Part shown: positions 4,669-11,305 of the stretch, one piece after another | Layout of the letters: every line of letters starts with the position of its first letter | How positions within the stretch are numbered: the stretch's first letter is position 1 | Assembly: GCA_018712465.1 (NCBI GenBank) | Contig: DVGY01000006.1 | Location: 1-11,305 of the forward strand | Direction of reading: 5' to 3' | From: Candidatus Egerieicola pullicola | Lineage (GTDB): Bacteria; Bacillota; Clostridia; Oscillospirales; Ruminococcaceae | Length of the DNA: 11,305 nt | Notes under the pieces: generated by a model | Database searches by the model: none | Told to the model about the DNA's origin: nothing | The model's input: only the letters and a program-made list of their open reading frames with translations | Program-made: the position numbers and the translations under genes

Positions 4669-7059
4669 TTATCCTCCCAGCACTTTTTTTGCAATGTCAG
4701 CGCTTTGTTTGGCGTCCTTGGCGTAGTAGTCCGCCCCGATCTTTTTGGCGTAGTCCGGGGTCAGCACTGCACCGCCAACCATAATGGTGCAGGGAAGACC
4801 AGCTTCGCGCACTGCCTGAATGGTTTTTTCCATGTTGGCTACGGTGGTGGTCATGAGAGCGCTCAGCCCCAGCAGTTTGGCGCCGTGCTGCCGCACTGCT
4901 TCCACCACCTTTTGCACCGGCACATCCTTGCCCAAATCAATCACCGGATAACCGTAGTTTTCCAGGATCACCTTGACGATGTTCTTGCCGATGTCGTGGA
5001 CGTCTCCTTCCACTGTAGCTAAAATGATCTTTTCCTTCTGCACCTTGGCTTCCGGATCGGGATGAGCAGCCAGATAATCCTTGATCTGCTCAAAGGAAGC
5101 CTGGGCGGCGGTGGCAGATTGGATGAGCTGGGGCAAAAATAACTTGCCAGTCTCAAATTCCGCTCCTACCTGGTCTAAGGCAGGGATCAGCACCTGGTTG
5201 ACCACTTCCATGGGAGGCATGGTGCCTAACAGCTCTTTGCAGAGGCTTCCTGCCTGGTCTTTCAGCCCTGCCAATACCGCCTGGTATAATCCTTCTTTGC
5301 CGGTTTGGGCGGAGGAGGCAGTCTGAGGTTGGGGCGCTGCCGGTTTCTGTCCCGCATGGCGGGCCAGGTAAGCTTCCCCGCCCAGATCCTTGCCGGTAAG
5401 GAGGTGGAAGGCGTCCACCGCCCCTACCATAGCGGCGTTGTTGGGATTTAGAATGGGGAGATCCAGCCCCGCTTCCATGGCCAGGGTGAGGAAGGTGGTG
5501 TTAATGACTTCCCGGTCCGGCAGGCCGAAGGAGATGTTGGACACTCCCAGTACCGTCTTGACCCCAAGCTGCTCCTTTACCAAGCGCACTGCTTTCAAGG
5601 TTTCAGCGGCTTCCTTCTGCTGCACCGAAACGGTGAGGGTCAGGCAGTCCAGATAGACGTCCTCTTTGGGAATGCCGTAGGAGGCACAGGCTTCCACAAT
5701 CCGCCGTCCGATCTCCAGCCGCTGTTGGGCTGTTTCGGGAATGCCTCCTTTGTCCATGGTCAGGCCCACCACAGCGGCGCCGTACTTTTTCACCAGGGGC
5801 AGAATGCGTTCCAATACTTCCGGCTCCCCGTTGACAGAATTGACGATGGGTTTGCCGTTGTAGATCCGTAACCCCGCTTCAATGACTTCCGGATGGGAGG
5901 AATCCAGTTGTAAGGGCAGATCCAGCACACTTTGCAGCTGGCCTATCACTTCGACCATCATGGCGGTTTCGTCGATGTCCGGCAGACCTACATTGACGTC
6001 TAAAATCTCTGCTCCTGCCTGGGCCTGTTCCAGTCCTTGGGTGAGCAGGTAGCTCATGTTGTGATCCCGTAAGGCTTGCTGGAATTTCTTTTTTCCGGTG
6101 GGGTTGATTCGTTCCCCAATCATTCGGACCCGGTCCACCTCCACCATTCGGCTGGCGGAGCAGAGGCGGCTGGTCCGCTTGACTTCTCGCTTTACCGGCT
6201 GGCTGTGGTCCAGCAGAGTGCGCAGTTTGCGGATATATGCCGGGGTAGTGCCGCAGCAGCCCCCTAAAATGGTGACGCCGCTGCGGATGAATGCTTGTGC
6301 GCCTTGGCAGAAGTCCTCTGCTGTGACGTTATAGGCTCCGGTGTTTAGATCCGGCAGCCCGGCGTTGGCTTTCACAATCAGGGGCAGGGAAGTGTAGTTT
6401 GCCATCTGTTGGATCAGGGGCAGAATCTCTTCCGGCCCTAAAGAACAGTTGATGCCAATGGCGTCGGCGCCCAGCCCTTCTAAGGTGATGGCGGCGCAGT
6501 CCACGCTGACCCCTGCAAAGGTTCGGCCGTTTTCCTCAAAGGTCATGGTGCAGAATACAGGCAGATCGCTGTTCTCTTTTACTGCTAACAGAGCTGCTTT
6601 CAGTTCCAGCAGATCGGTCATGGTTTCCAGCACCACCAGATCTGCTCCGGCTGCGGCGCCGTCCAGCACCATCTGCCGGTAATAGCCGTAGGCTGTGTCA
6701 AAGGACAAGCTGCCGTTGGGTGCCAGCATTTCGCCAATCGGACCTAAGTCCAATGCCACCCAGGCGTTTTCTCCCGCTGCTTCTTTGGCCAGTTTTACTC
6801 CGGCCTGGATGAGCTGGGTGGAAGAATAGGGGCAGTCCTGAACTTTATAAGGGTTAGCGGCAAAGGTGTTGGCGTAAATTACCTCAGCTCCTGCTTCCAG
6901 ATAGTTTTGGTGGATGGAGCGGATCAGTTCCGGGTGGGTGATATTTAAGGCTTCCGGCACCTTTCCCATAGGAGCTTGCGCTGCCTGAAGCATGGTGCCC
7001 ATGGCCCCGTCCAGCAGCAGAAAGCCTCCTTCCTTCAGCCTTGTTTGGATTGGTAGCAA
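4669..7059 (-). CDS. metH: Cobalamin-dependent methionine synthase, lacking the activation domain
   Basis: Transfers a methyl group from 5-methyltetrahydrofolate via cobalamin to homocysteine. The 796 residues hold three modules. The homocysteine S-methyltransferase domain (about 1-290) has zinc ligands Cys205 (NCSLG) and Cys268-Cys269 (GGCCGTTP), with the same 63-residue spacing as E. coli Cys247/310/311. The folate-binding domain (about 305-555) begins MIGERINPTG. After a Pro/Gln/Ala-rich linker come the cobalamin cap and the Rossmann domain, with cobalt-ligand His688 in DVHDIGKN. The AdoMet-binding reactivation domain that ends E. coli MetH (about 1227 aa) is absent and is encoded by the gene just upstream. 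The start is TTG at 7059, chosen for its strong AGGAGG (7073-7068) with an 8-nt spacer; it overlaps the preceding gene by 25 nt. It is the last gene of the operon. Function is secure. Confidence 0.96.
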   Translation of the reverse strand: MLPIQTRLKEGGFLLLDGAMGTMLQAAQAPMGKVPEALNITHPELIRSIHQNYLEAGAEVIYANTFAANPYKVQDCPYSSTQLIQAGVKLAKEAAGENAWVALDLGPIGEMLAPNGSLSFDTAYGYYRQMVLDGAAAGADLVVLETMTDLLELKAALLAVKENSDLPVFCTMTFEENGRTFAGVSVDCAAITLEGLGADAIGINCSLGPEEILPLIQQMANYTSLPLIVKANAGLPDLNTGAYNVTAEDFCQGAQAFIRSGVTILGGCCGTTPAYIRKLRTLLDHSQPVKREVKRTSRLCSASRMVEVDRVRMIGERINPTGKKKFQQALRDHNMSYLLTQGLEQAQAGAEILDVNVGLPDIDETAMMVEVIGQLQSVLDLPLQLDSSHPEVIEAGLRIYNGKPIVNSVNGEPEVLERILPLVKKYGAAVVGLTMDKGGIPETAQQRLEIGRRIVEACASYGIPKEDVYLDCLTLTVSVQQKEAAETLKAVRLVKEQLGVKTVLGVSNISFGLPDREVINTTFLTLAMEAGLDLPILNPNNAAMVGAVDAFHLLTGKDLGGEAYLARHAGQKPAAPQPQTASSAQTGKEGLYQAVLAGLKDQAGSLCKELLGTMPPMEVVNQVLIPALDQVGAEFETGKLFLPQLIQSATAAQASFEQIKDYLAAHPDPEAKVQKEKIILATVEGDVHDIGKNIVKVILENYGYPVIDLGKDVPVQKVVEAVRQHGAKLLGLSALMTTTVANMEKTIQAVREAGLPCTIMVGGAVLTPDYAKKIGADYYAKDAKQSADIAKKVLGG

Positions 7060-7730
7060 ACCTGATTCCTCCTTCGAAATTCGCAGTCTCCCCGTTTCAG
7101 ACAGGCGTCACAGGGGGAAAGAGTTTGGGTGACCGGTGTGTCCCGCACTCCGATAATGGCGGTCACCGACTTGTTGGGGGAGAGCAGACCGCCGCTGTTC
7201 ACTGTCATGCCCAAGGTCTGTAGTCCACGCAGGGCATCCAACAGAGGCTGTTGGCAGGTTAAGGGCAGATCCCCGTATCCCGGACTGAACCGGGGAGTGC
7301 AGAACTTTCCTTGGGCGGCAGCTTGGGCTTGAATTTCCTGGTCCGCCAATTCTGCCACCGCTTCTGCCGCCGCTGAGCCGCAGCTGTCCAGCACTACGCC
7401 GGCATCCGGCCGGATAAGCATGGTTTTGCGCAAAAGCTGTTCGTGGGCAAGACCAATGGTTCCCGCCAACAGATAGGCGCTGTCACATCCCTCTAAATGC
7501 CGGACAATGGAAGTTCCTGTCAGTACCAGCCCGGTGCCGGTGACGGCGATCCCTTGTTGGACTTTCTCCAAGGGAAAGATCTGGTAGCGGTAAGCGGGGC
7601 GGATGGTGTCCAAGGTGGATTGGATGCACTCACTCAAAAGCTGCTCCATCTGAGGAGTAAGAGCTCCCCCTTTCCACCCCAAATACCGCAGGATCTCCTG
7701 CCGGTCCAACTGGGTAATTTTGCGCTGCAT
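7035..7730 (-). CDS. Free-standing methionine synthase reactivation (AdoMet-binding) protein
   Basis: A 231-residue protein matching the MetH C-terminal activation domain, which remethylates inactive cob(II)alamin with AdoMet and an electron donor. Residues 147-157 (RFSPGYGDLPL) correspond to the AdoMet-binding RxxPGY signature. Residues 175-194 (MTVNSGGLLSPNKSVTAIIG) match the second conserved block. Thermotoga maritima has the same split, with the activation protein TM0269 separate from MetH. The reading frame stays open upstream, but ATG at 7730 is the start: it overlaps the metF stop as TAATG, with GGGGAGA inside the metF end. This implies translational coupling from metF. Its end overlaps metH by 25 nt. 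An extra feature is a C-terminal cysteine cluster, Cys207, Cys210, Cys216 and Cys225 (CxxC-x5-C-x8-C), possibly binding zinc or an iron-sulfur cluster. Confidence 0.9.
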   Translation of the reverse strand: MQRKITQLDRQEILRYLGWKGGALTPQMEQLLSECIQSTLDTIRPAYRYQIFPLEKVQQGIAVTGTGLVLTGTSIVRHLEGCDSAYLLAGTIGLAHEQLLRKTMLIRPDAGVVLDSCGSAAAEAVAELADQEIQAQAAAQGKFCTPRFSPGYGDLPLTCQQPLLDALRGLQTLGMTVNSGGLLSPNKSVTAIIGVRDTPVTQTLSPCDACLKRGDCEFRRRNQVCYQSKQG

Positions 7731-8608
7731 TATAGGCTTCTCCCCATGGCAGGCAGCACGGCTTTGGTCACTGTTTGAGCCAGGGCTACATTGTTCATGG
7801 TGTAGAGATGGATGCCGTCCACCCCGTGGCGGATGAGGTCGTAGATCTGATTTAAGGCGTACTCGGTGCCTGCCTTGGCCAAATCTTCCGGGGAATCGGC
7901 ATAGCGGTTGACCAGAGTGCTCAGTTCGTTGGGAACGCTGGCGCCGCACATACCCACCATCCGCTGGACTTGACCCAGGTTGGTCAGGGGCATAATTCCC
8001 GCTTCCACCGGGGTGTCCACGCCGGCAGCTCGGAGCTTTTCCAGGAAGTAGTAGAAGTGGCTGTTGTCGAAAAACAACTGGGTAATGAGATGGCTTACTC
8101 CGGCGTCTACCTTATGCTTCAGGTTTTGAATGTCCTGATCCATATCCTTGGCTTCGGAATGGACTTCCGGGTAGCAGGCCCCCAGCAGGTTGCATTCTGG
8201 ATAGTGGGCTTTGATAAAGCTGGCCAACTCGTTGGCGTGATAAAAGTCGTGTTTCGGCTCGACCCCTTCCGGAATGTCTCCCCGCAAAGCTAGGATATTT
8301 TCAATGCCGTTTTCTTTCAGCTGGGACAGGGTAGCTTTCAGCTCTTCCCGGGTGGAGGACACACAGGTCAGATGGGCTACCGGTTCAATGCTGTATTCCT
8401 GCTTAATGAGACTGGCAATCTCGCAGGTTTTATTCTTTTGGGTGTCGCTTCCTCCGGCGCCGTAGGTCACCGAAATAAAGTCCACCGGCAGCCCTTTTAA
8501 GCCGCTGAGGGTGGTGTAGATGGTTTCCACCGAGCTTTTGGTTTTGGGAGGAAATACCTCCAAGGAAAAGGTGGGGTAAGGGCGGGAAAATAGATCTTTG
8601 GTAAGCAT
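7730..8608 (-). CDS. metF: 5,10-methylenetetrahydrofolate reductase
   Basis: FAD enzyme that reduces 5,10-methylene-THF to 5-methyl-THF, the methyl donor of MetH. The 292 residues match E. coli MetF (296 aa). Visible signatures are SLEVFPPK with Glu17 (equivalent to E. coli Glu28), SVTYGAGGS at about 46-54, and ALRGD with Asp111 (equivalent to Asp120, near FAD). Later come DAGVSHLITQLFFD and GIMPL, both typical of the family. The frame is open further upstream, but ATG at 8608 is chosen because AAAGGAGA (8620-8613) lies 4 nt upstream and the protein then starts like other MetF proteins. It lies 20 nt after the GNAT gene and overlaps the activation gene by one base. The electron donor (NADH or ferredoxin-linked) cannot be read from sequence; no MetV-like partner is visible. 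Confidence 0.95.
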   Translation of the reverse strand: MLTKDLFSRPYPTFSLEVFPPKTKSSVETIYTTLSGLKGLPVDFISVTYGAGGSDTQKNKTCEIASLIKQEYSIEPVAHLTCVSSTREELKATLSQLKENGIENILALRGDIPEGVEPKHDFYHANELASFIKAHYPECNLLGACYPEVHSEAKDMDQDIQNLKHKVDAGVSHLITQLFFDNSHFYYFLEKLRAAGVDTPVEAGIMPLTNLGQVQRMVGMCGASVPNELSTLVNRYADSPEDLAKAGTEYALNQIYDLIRHGVDGIHLYTMNNVALAQTVTKAVLPAMGRSL

Positions 8609-8628
8609 AACGTCTCCTTTGTTGGTTG

Positions 8629-9192
8629 CTAGTTGTGAAGCGGGGTTTCCTGCTGGCCCGCCGCCCAGTCCTGCCGAGTCAGACAGGAGATGTGTTCGGT
8701 GCGGGTGTCTCCAGTCAAAGGCCAGGGAACATCCCGATTGGTGTGATGGTAGGTAAAGCCGCATTTTTCCTGGACCCGCCAGGATTTTTCATTGCCTTCA
8801 AAATAGCCGCACCATATTTTTTCCAGATGCAGGTCGGCAAAGCCCCAGCGCAGCAGCTCTTTTACCGCTTCCGGAATCAGGCCCTGTCCCCAATAGGGAA
8901 CGCCGATCCAGTAGCCGATTTCCCCTTCGGTATCCGGCAGGGGAAAATTGCTGTTTTTTCCTAACTGCAAGCTGATGGCGCCCACCGGTTTTCCCACCTC
9001 TTTGGGTACCACCGCGAACACATAAGGCACTGCAAAGACAGTGCGGATGGTTTCTAAACTGGTTTCCACCGTATCATGGGCCGGCCATCCGGCAATGGGC
9101 CCTACCCGGGGATCTTTGGCGCATTCAAATAGGTCCTGGGCGTCGCTTTCCTCCCAGGGACGGAGAAGCAGCCGAGGGGTCTCTAAGGTCAT
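8629..9192 (-). CDS. GNAT N-acetyltransferase, RimJ/RimL type
   Basis: An acetyl-CoA-dependent acetyltransferase of 187 residues in the Acetyltransf_3 group. It opens with the usual ETPRLLLRPWEESDAQDLF. The acetyl-CoA loop lies at about 93-109 (GYWIGVPYWGQGLIPEA), and the C-terminal block NEKSWRVQEKCGF is at 134-146. Such proteins acetylate protein N-termini, ribosomal proteins, amines or small molecules, and the sequence does not show which. ATG at 9192 has AAAGGAG about 9 nt upstream. It is 16 nt downstream of tatD and 20 nt upstream of metF, so it is co-transcribed with one-carbon genes although no link to that pathway is known to me. The final residues (QQETPLHN) are a short nonconserved tail. 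Confidence 0.87.
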   Translation of the reverse strand: MTLETPRLLLRPWEESDAQDLFECAKDPRVGPIAGWPAHDTVETSLETIRTVFAVPYVFAVVPKEVGKPVGAISLQLGKNSNFPLPDTEGEIGYWIGVPYWGQGLIPEAVKELLRWGFADLHLEKIWCGYFEGNEKSWRVQEKCGFTYHHTNRDVPWPLTGDTRTEHISCLTRQDWAAGQQETPLHN

Positions 9193-9208
9193 GATGGTTC
9201 TCCTTTGG

Positions 9209-9991
9209 TTATTGTGGGTCCATGCCCAGCATGGTGTAGGCGTTTTTGGTGCATTGATCCACCATTTCCTGGGTGGACACGCCTTTAATTTCCGCCATGA
9301 CCGCAGCGGTGTGGGCGATCATAGAGCTGTCGCACCGCCGTCCCCGGCAGGGTACCGGCGCCATGTAGGGGGCGTCGGTTTCCAGCAGCAGCCGGTCCAT
9401 GGGAATTACTTCCACTGCGGCCCGGGCTTTTTTGGAGCCCTGGAAGGTGAGCACCCCGGTAAATCCCAGGTACATCCCCAGCTTTACCACCTCTTTGGCG
9501 GTTTCCGCCGAGCCGGAAAAGCAGTGCAGCGCTCCTTTGGGCTTGTATTTGGTGAGCAATTCCATACAGTCCCCGGTGGCTTCCCGGCTGTGGACGCTCA
9601 CCGGTTTGCCCAAGCGGTTGGCCAGTTCCAGCTGAGCGGCAAACACCTGCTTTTGCAGCTCCTTCCGGGAAGCATCCCAGTAGTAGTCCAGTCCGATTTC
9701 CCCTACGCAGACCACCTCCGGCTGTTCTGCCAAAGCGGAAATGCGGGCCAATTCTTCTTCCCAGCCGGTTTGGGGAATGTCCTCCGGATGGAGCCCTACT
9801 GCGGCGAAAAAGAGGTCCGGGTGGGCTTTTTGGTACTCCAAACTCAGCAGGGAGGTGGCGTAGTCGCAGCCCATATGGAGGATGCGGCGCACTCCCTGTT
9901 GGGGCAGGGAGGCAAACAGCTCTTCCCGGTCCGCGTCAAAGCGGCCGTCGTTGTAGTGGGCGTGGGAGTCAAAGATGTTTTGAATGGGCAT
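9209..9991 (-). CDS. tatD: TatD family metal-dependent hydrolase / 3'-5' DNase
   Basis: A TIM-barrel metallohydrolase of 260 residues, the same length as E. coli TatD. The metal ligands are all present: His10 and His12 (DSHAHYND), Glu98 (GEIGLDYY), His134 (VHSREA), His156 (HCFSG) and Asp206 (ETDAPY). Family members act as Mg-dependent 3'-5' exonucleases, with proposed roles in DNA repair or D-aminoacyl-tRNA hydrolysis. ATG at 9991 is chosen because AGGAGG lies 7 nt upstream and HxH then sits near the N-terminus as expected; in-frame ATGs at 10009 and 10042 lack a good ribosome-binding site. Placement directly after metG is a common Firmicutes arrangement. Cytoplasmic, no signal peptide. Confidence 0.94.
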   Translation of the reverse strand: MPIQNIFDSHAHYNDGRFDADREELFASLPQQGVRRILHMGCDYATSLLSLEYQKAHPDLFFAAVGLHPEDIPQTGWEEELARISALAEQPEVVCVGEIGLDYYWDASRKELQKQVFAAQLELANRLGKPVSVHSREATGDCMELLTKYKPKGALHCFSGSAETAKEVVKLGMYLGFTGVLTFQGSKKARAAVEVIPMDRLLLETDAPYMAPVPCRGRRCDSSMIAHTAAVMAEIKGVSTQEMVDQCTKNAYTMLGMDPQ

Positions 9992-10024
9992 AACGCAGCC
10001 TCCTAACATAAAAGTTTTTAGTGA

Positions 10025-10055
10025 GAAACATACCGAAGGCATGTTTCGCTTTTTT
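10025..10055 (+). terminator. Rightward (antisense) terminator-like hairpin
   Basis: GAAACAT (10025-10031) pairs with ATGTTTC (10041-10047) and is followed by GC and six T on the + strand. The loop region carries CCGAAGG. Read on the - strand, the mRNA strand of this operon, the hairpin has a TTCG loop but no T-run. It would therefore stop rightward transcription, although no + strand gene precedes it. Confidence 0.4.
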
Positions 10056-10056
10056 C

Positions 10057-10096
10057 AAAAAACTGCTCCGGGGCGCAGGGGGTGAACCCCCCGCAG
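10057..10096 (-). terminator. Probable metG terminator or attenuator
   Basis: Just after the metG stop, the - strand forms a very GC-rich hairpin, five G and five C pairs around TTCA (10078-10091). An alternative longer fold uses CTGC-GGGG and CCCC-GCAG arms that abut six T (10062-10057). The T-run directly after the outer arm fits an intrinsic terminator. As I see no clear promoter before tatD, partial read-through is the more likely outcome. Confidence 0.5.
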
Positions 10097-10103
10097 GATG
10101 CAC

Positions 10104-11305
10104 TTACCGAATCTTGCTCCCCGCCGGGATGGAATCGTCCAAGAACAATACCTTCACCTGGTTATCCGGGCAGTCCGCCGCCAAAATCATACCGTTGCTT
10201 TCTACACCGCAGAGCTTGGCAGGCTTCAGGTTGGCTACCACGATGATGGTTTTGCCCATCAGTTCTTCCGGCTTGTACCAGGGGGCAATGCCGCTGGCCA
10301 CCGTCCGGGGGGTGCCGGTGCCGTCGTCCAGGGTCAGTTTCAGTAATTTTTTGGCTTTGGGGATGGGCTCGCAGGCGGTAATTTTGGCAGCCCGCAGTTC
10401 CACCTTGGCAAAATCCTCAATGCCGATCTGGGCCAGGCCGGGAATTTCTTCCTTCTTTTCTTCCTTAGGCGCTTTGGCCTTGGCTTCTTCTTCCAGTTCA
10501 GCCAGCTTTTTGGCTTCGTCGATCCGGGCAAAGAGGGGTTCTGCCTTGCCCACGGCATAGCTTTCTTCTGCTCCGAAGGAGTTTAAGCTGTCCAAAGTCT
10601 TGGTCTGGCTGCCGATCTGGGTGAAGATCTTTTCCGCAGTGTCCGGCAGGAAAGGCTGGAGCAGAACTCCCAGATACCGGATCACTTCCAGCAGCCGGTA
10701 CAGTACCCCTTCCAGTTTGTCCCGATTGGCTTCGTCTTTGGCCAGGGCCCAGGGTGCGGTTTCGTCAATATACTTGTTGGCACGGCGGGCCAAATTCAAA
10801 ATGGCTTCCAAAGCATCTGCTACACGGAATCCTGCCATCAGTTTGTGGTATTCTCCGATGGCAGATTCTGCCAGTCCGGTGAGCTGGGCGTCCAGTTCAT
10901 CTCCGGTTACAGGACAGGAGACTTTACCCCCGAAATACTTGTTGGTCATGGCTACGGTGCGGTTGACCAAATTGCCCAGAGTGTTGGCCAGATCGGAGTT
11001 GTAACGGGCAATCACCGTTTCGTAGGTGATGGAGCCGTCGCTGCCGAAGGGCATTTCTTTCAGCAGGTAGTACCGAACTCCGTCCACCCCGAAGTGGCGG
11101 CAGAGATCGTCGGCGTAAATCACATTGCCCCGGCTCTTACTCATCTTTTCCTGGCTGAACAGCAGCCAGGGGTGGCCGAACACCTGCTTGGGCAGAGGCA
11201 AGTCTAAGGCCATCAGCATAATGGGCCAGTAGATGGTGTGGAACCGAAGGATGTCCTTGCCGATGATGTGGACGTCTGCCGGCCAGAATTGTTCAAATTG
11301 AGGGC
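10104..11305 (-). CDS. metG: Methionyl-tRNA synthetase, N-terminal part outside window
   Basis: Charges tRNA-Met (class I synthetase). About 399 residues are visible and the frame is open at the right edge, so the start lies beyond it; the ATG at 11219 is internal. The visible part begins in the catalytic domain (DVHIIGKDILRFHTIYWP), then carries the KMSKS signature (11133-11147) followed by RGN, and the helical anticodon-binding domain. A Lys/Glu/Ala-rich linker (about 10440-10520) leads to a C-terminal OB-fold tRNA-binding domain of the EMAP/Trbp111 type, which begins IGIEDFAKVELRAAKI and ends at the TAA (10104). This fused domain mediates dimerisation in bacterial MetRS. The N-terminal HIGH motif and any zinc knuckle are not in view. 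It lies upstream of tatD with a 112-nt gap containing hairpins. Identification is certain. Confidence 0.96.
   Translation of the reverse strand, partial: PQFEQFWPADVHIIGKDILRFHTIYWPIMLMALDLPLPKQVFGHPWLLFSQEKMSKSRGNVIYADDLCRHFGVDGVRYYLLKEMPFGSDGSITYETVIARYNSDLANTLGNLVNRTVAMTNKYFGGKVSCPVTGDELDAQLTGLAESAIGEYHKLMAGFRVADALEAILNLARRANKYIDETAPWALAKDEANRDKLEGVLYRLLEVIRYLGVLLQPFLPDTAEKIFTQIGSQTKTLDSLNSFGAEESYAVGKAEPLFARIDEAKKLAELEEEAKAKAPKEEKKEEIPGLAQIGIEDFAKVELRAAKITACEPIPKAKKLLKLTLDDGTGTPRTVASGIAPWYKPEELMGKTIIVVANLKPAKLCGVESNGMILAADCPDNQVKVLFLDDSIPAGSKIR

Noticed and set aside
4538..4726. 62-codon frame beginning ATG at 4538, downstream of promoter PB
   Set aside because: No Shine-Dalgarno sequence precedes it, and it continues through the terminator into antisense of metH; unlikely to be translated.
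4498..5022. 174-codon + strand open frame beginning at a TTG inside operator O3
   Set aside because: It has no ribosome-binding site, passes through a strong terminator and then runs antisense to the B12 domain of metH. Its sequence looks like no known protein.
7731..7949. Upstream extension of the activation-protein frame (73 extra codons)
   Set aside because: The extension overlaps metF in another frame, looks non-protein-like, and the TAATG junction with a ribosome-binding site gives a better start.
9041..10006. 321-codon + strand frame across the GNAT and tatD genes
   Set aside because: Antisense shadow of two well-supported genes, with a His/Gly/Phe-rich composition that shows no domain.
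1..11305. CRISPR array, insertion sequence, phage genes or tRNA/rRNA genes
   Set aside because: I saw no regularly spaced repeats, transposase or integrase motifs, or cloverleaf sequences on either strand.

Overview
The window looks like chromosomal DNA of an anaerobic, fermentative Gram-positive bacterium of the class Clostridia, probably a gut member of the Oscillospiraceae/Ruminococcaceae group. This rests on strong AGGAGG ribosome-binding sites, moderately GC-rich coding DNA, a two-gene (split) cobalamin-dependent methionine synthase, a MetRS with a fused C-terminal tRNA-binding domain followed by tatD, and two intracellular glycan-degrading enzymes. The taxonomic placement is inference from gene content. 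No 16S, tRNA, CRISPR or transposase gene is visible.

Left part (1-3910, + strand): the 3' part of a type I pullulanase gene (GH13, N-terminus outside the window), then a leader of about 155 bp with a promoter and a pair of 21-bp-spaced direct repeats, then a complete GH127 (DUF1680) beta-L-arabinofuranosidase-type enzyme. Neither protein shows a signal peptide in the visible sequence. This suggests cytoplasmic trimming of imported alpha-glucan and arabinose-containing oligosaccharides. A bidirectional terminator closes this block.

Middle (3974-4668): a 73-residue XRE-family repressor on the - strand, followed by about 470 bp of A+T-rich intergenic DNA. This stretch is not empty. It carries three copies of an 18-bp palindrome (GATAAC-N6-GTTATC type) and two rightward TTGACA promoters. 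Two of the palindromes sit at the same distance downstream of the two promoters, because a 59-bp promoter-operator module is present twice (45 of 59 positions identical, no gaps). The stronger rightward promoter drives only about 165 nt of apparently non-coding sequence before a strong bidirectional terminator. The module is best described as a small self-contained regulator, operators and putative non-coding RNA. It is the least ordinary part of the window.

Right part (4669-11305, all - strand, transcribed right to left): metG (C-terminal two thirds), tatD, a RimJ/RimL-type GNAT acetyltransferase, metF, a free-standing MetH reactivation-domain protein, and a truncated MetH (homocysteine, folate and B12 domains only). 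From tatD to metH the genes are 20 bp apart or less, or overlap (TAATG between metF and the activation gene; 25 nt between the activation gene and metH), so they form a tight operon. MetF makes 5-methyl-THF, MetH transfers its methyl group through cobalamin to homocysteine, the separate activation protein would repair oxidised cob(II)alamin with AdoMet, and MetG charges tRNA with the methionine produced. A hairpin plus T-run separates metG from tatD and may attenuate transcription between them.
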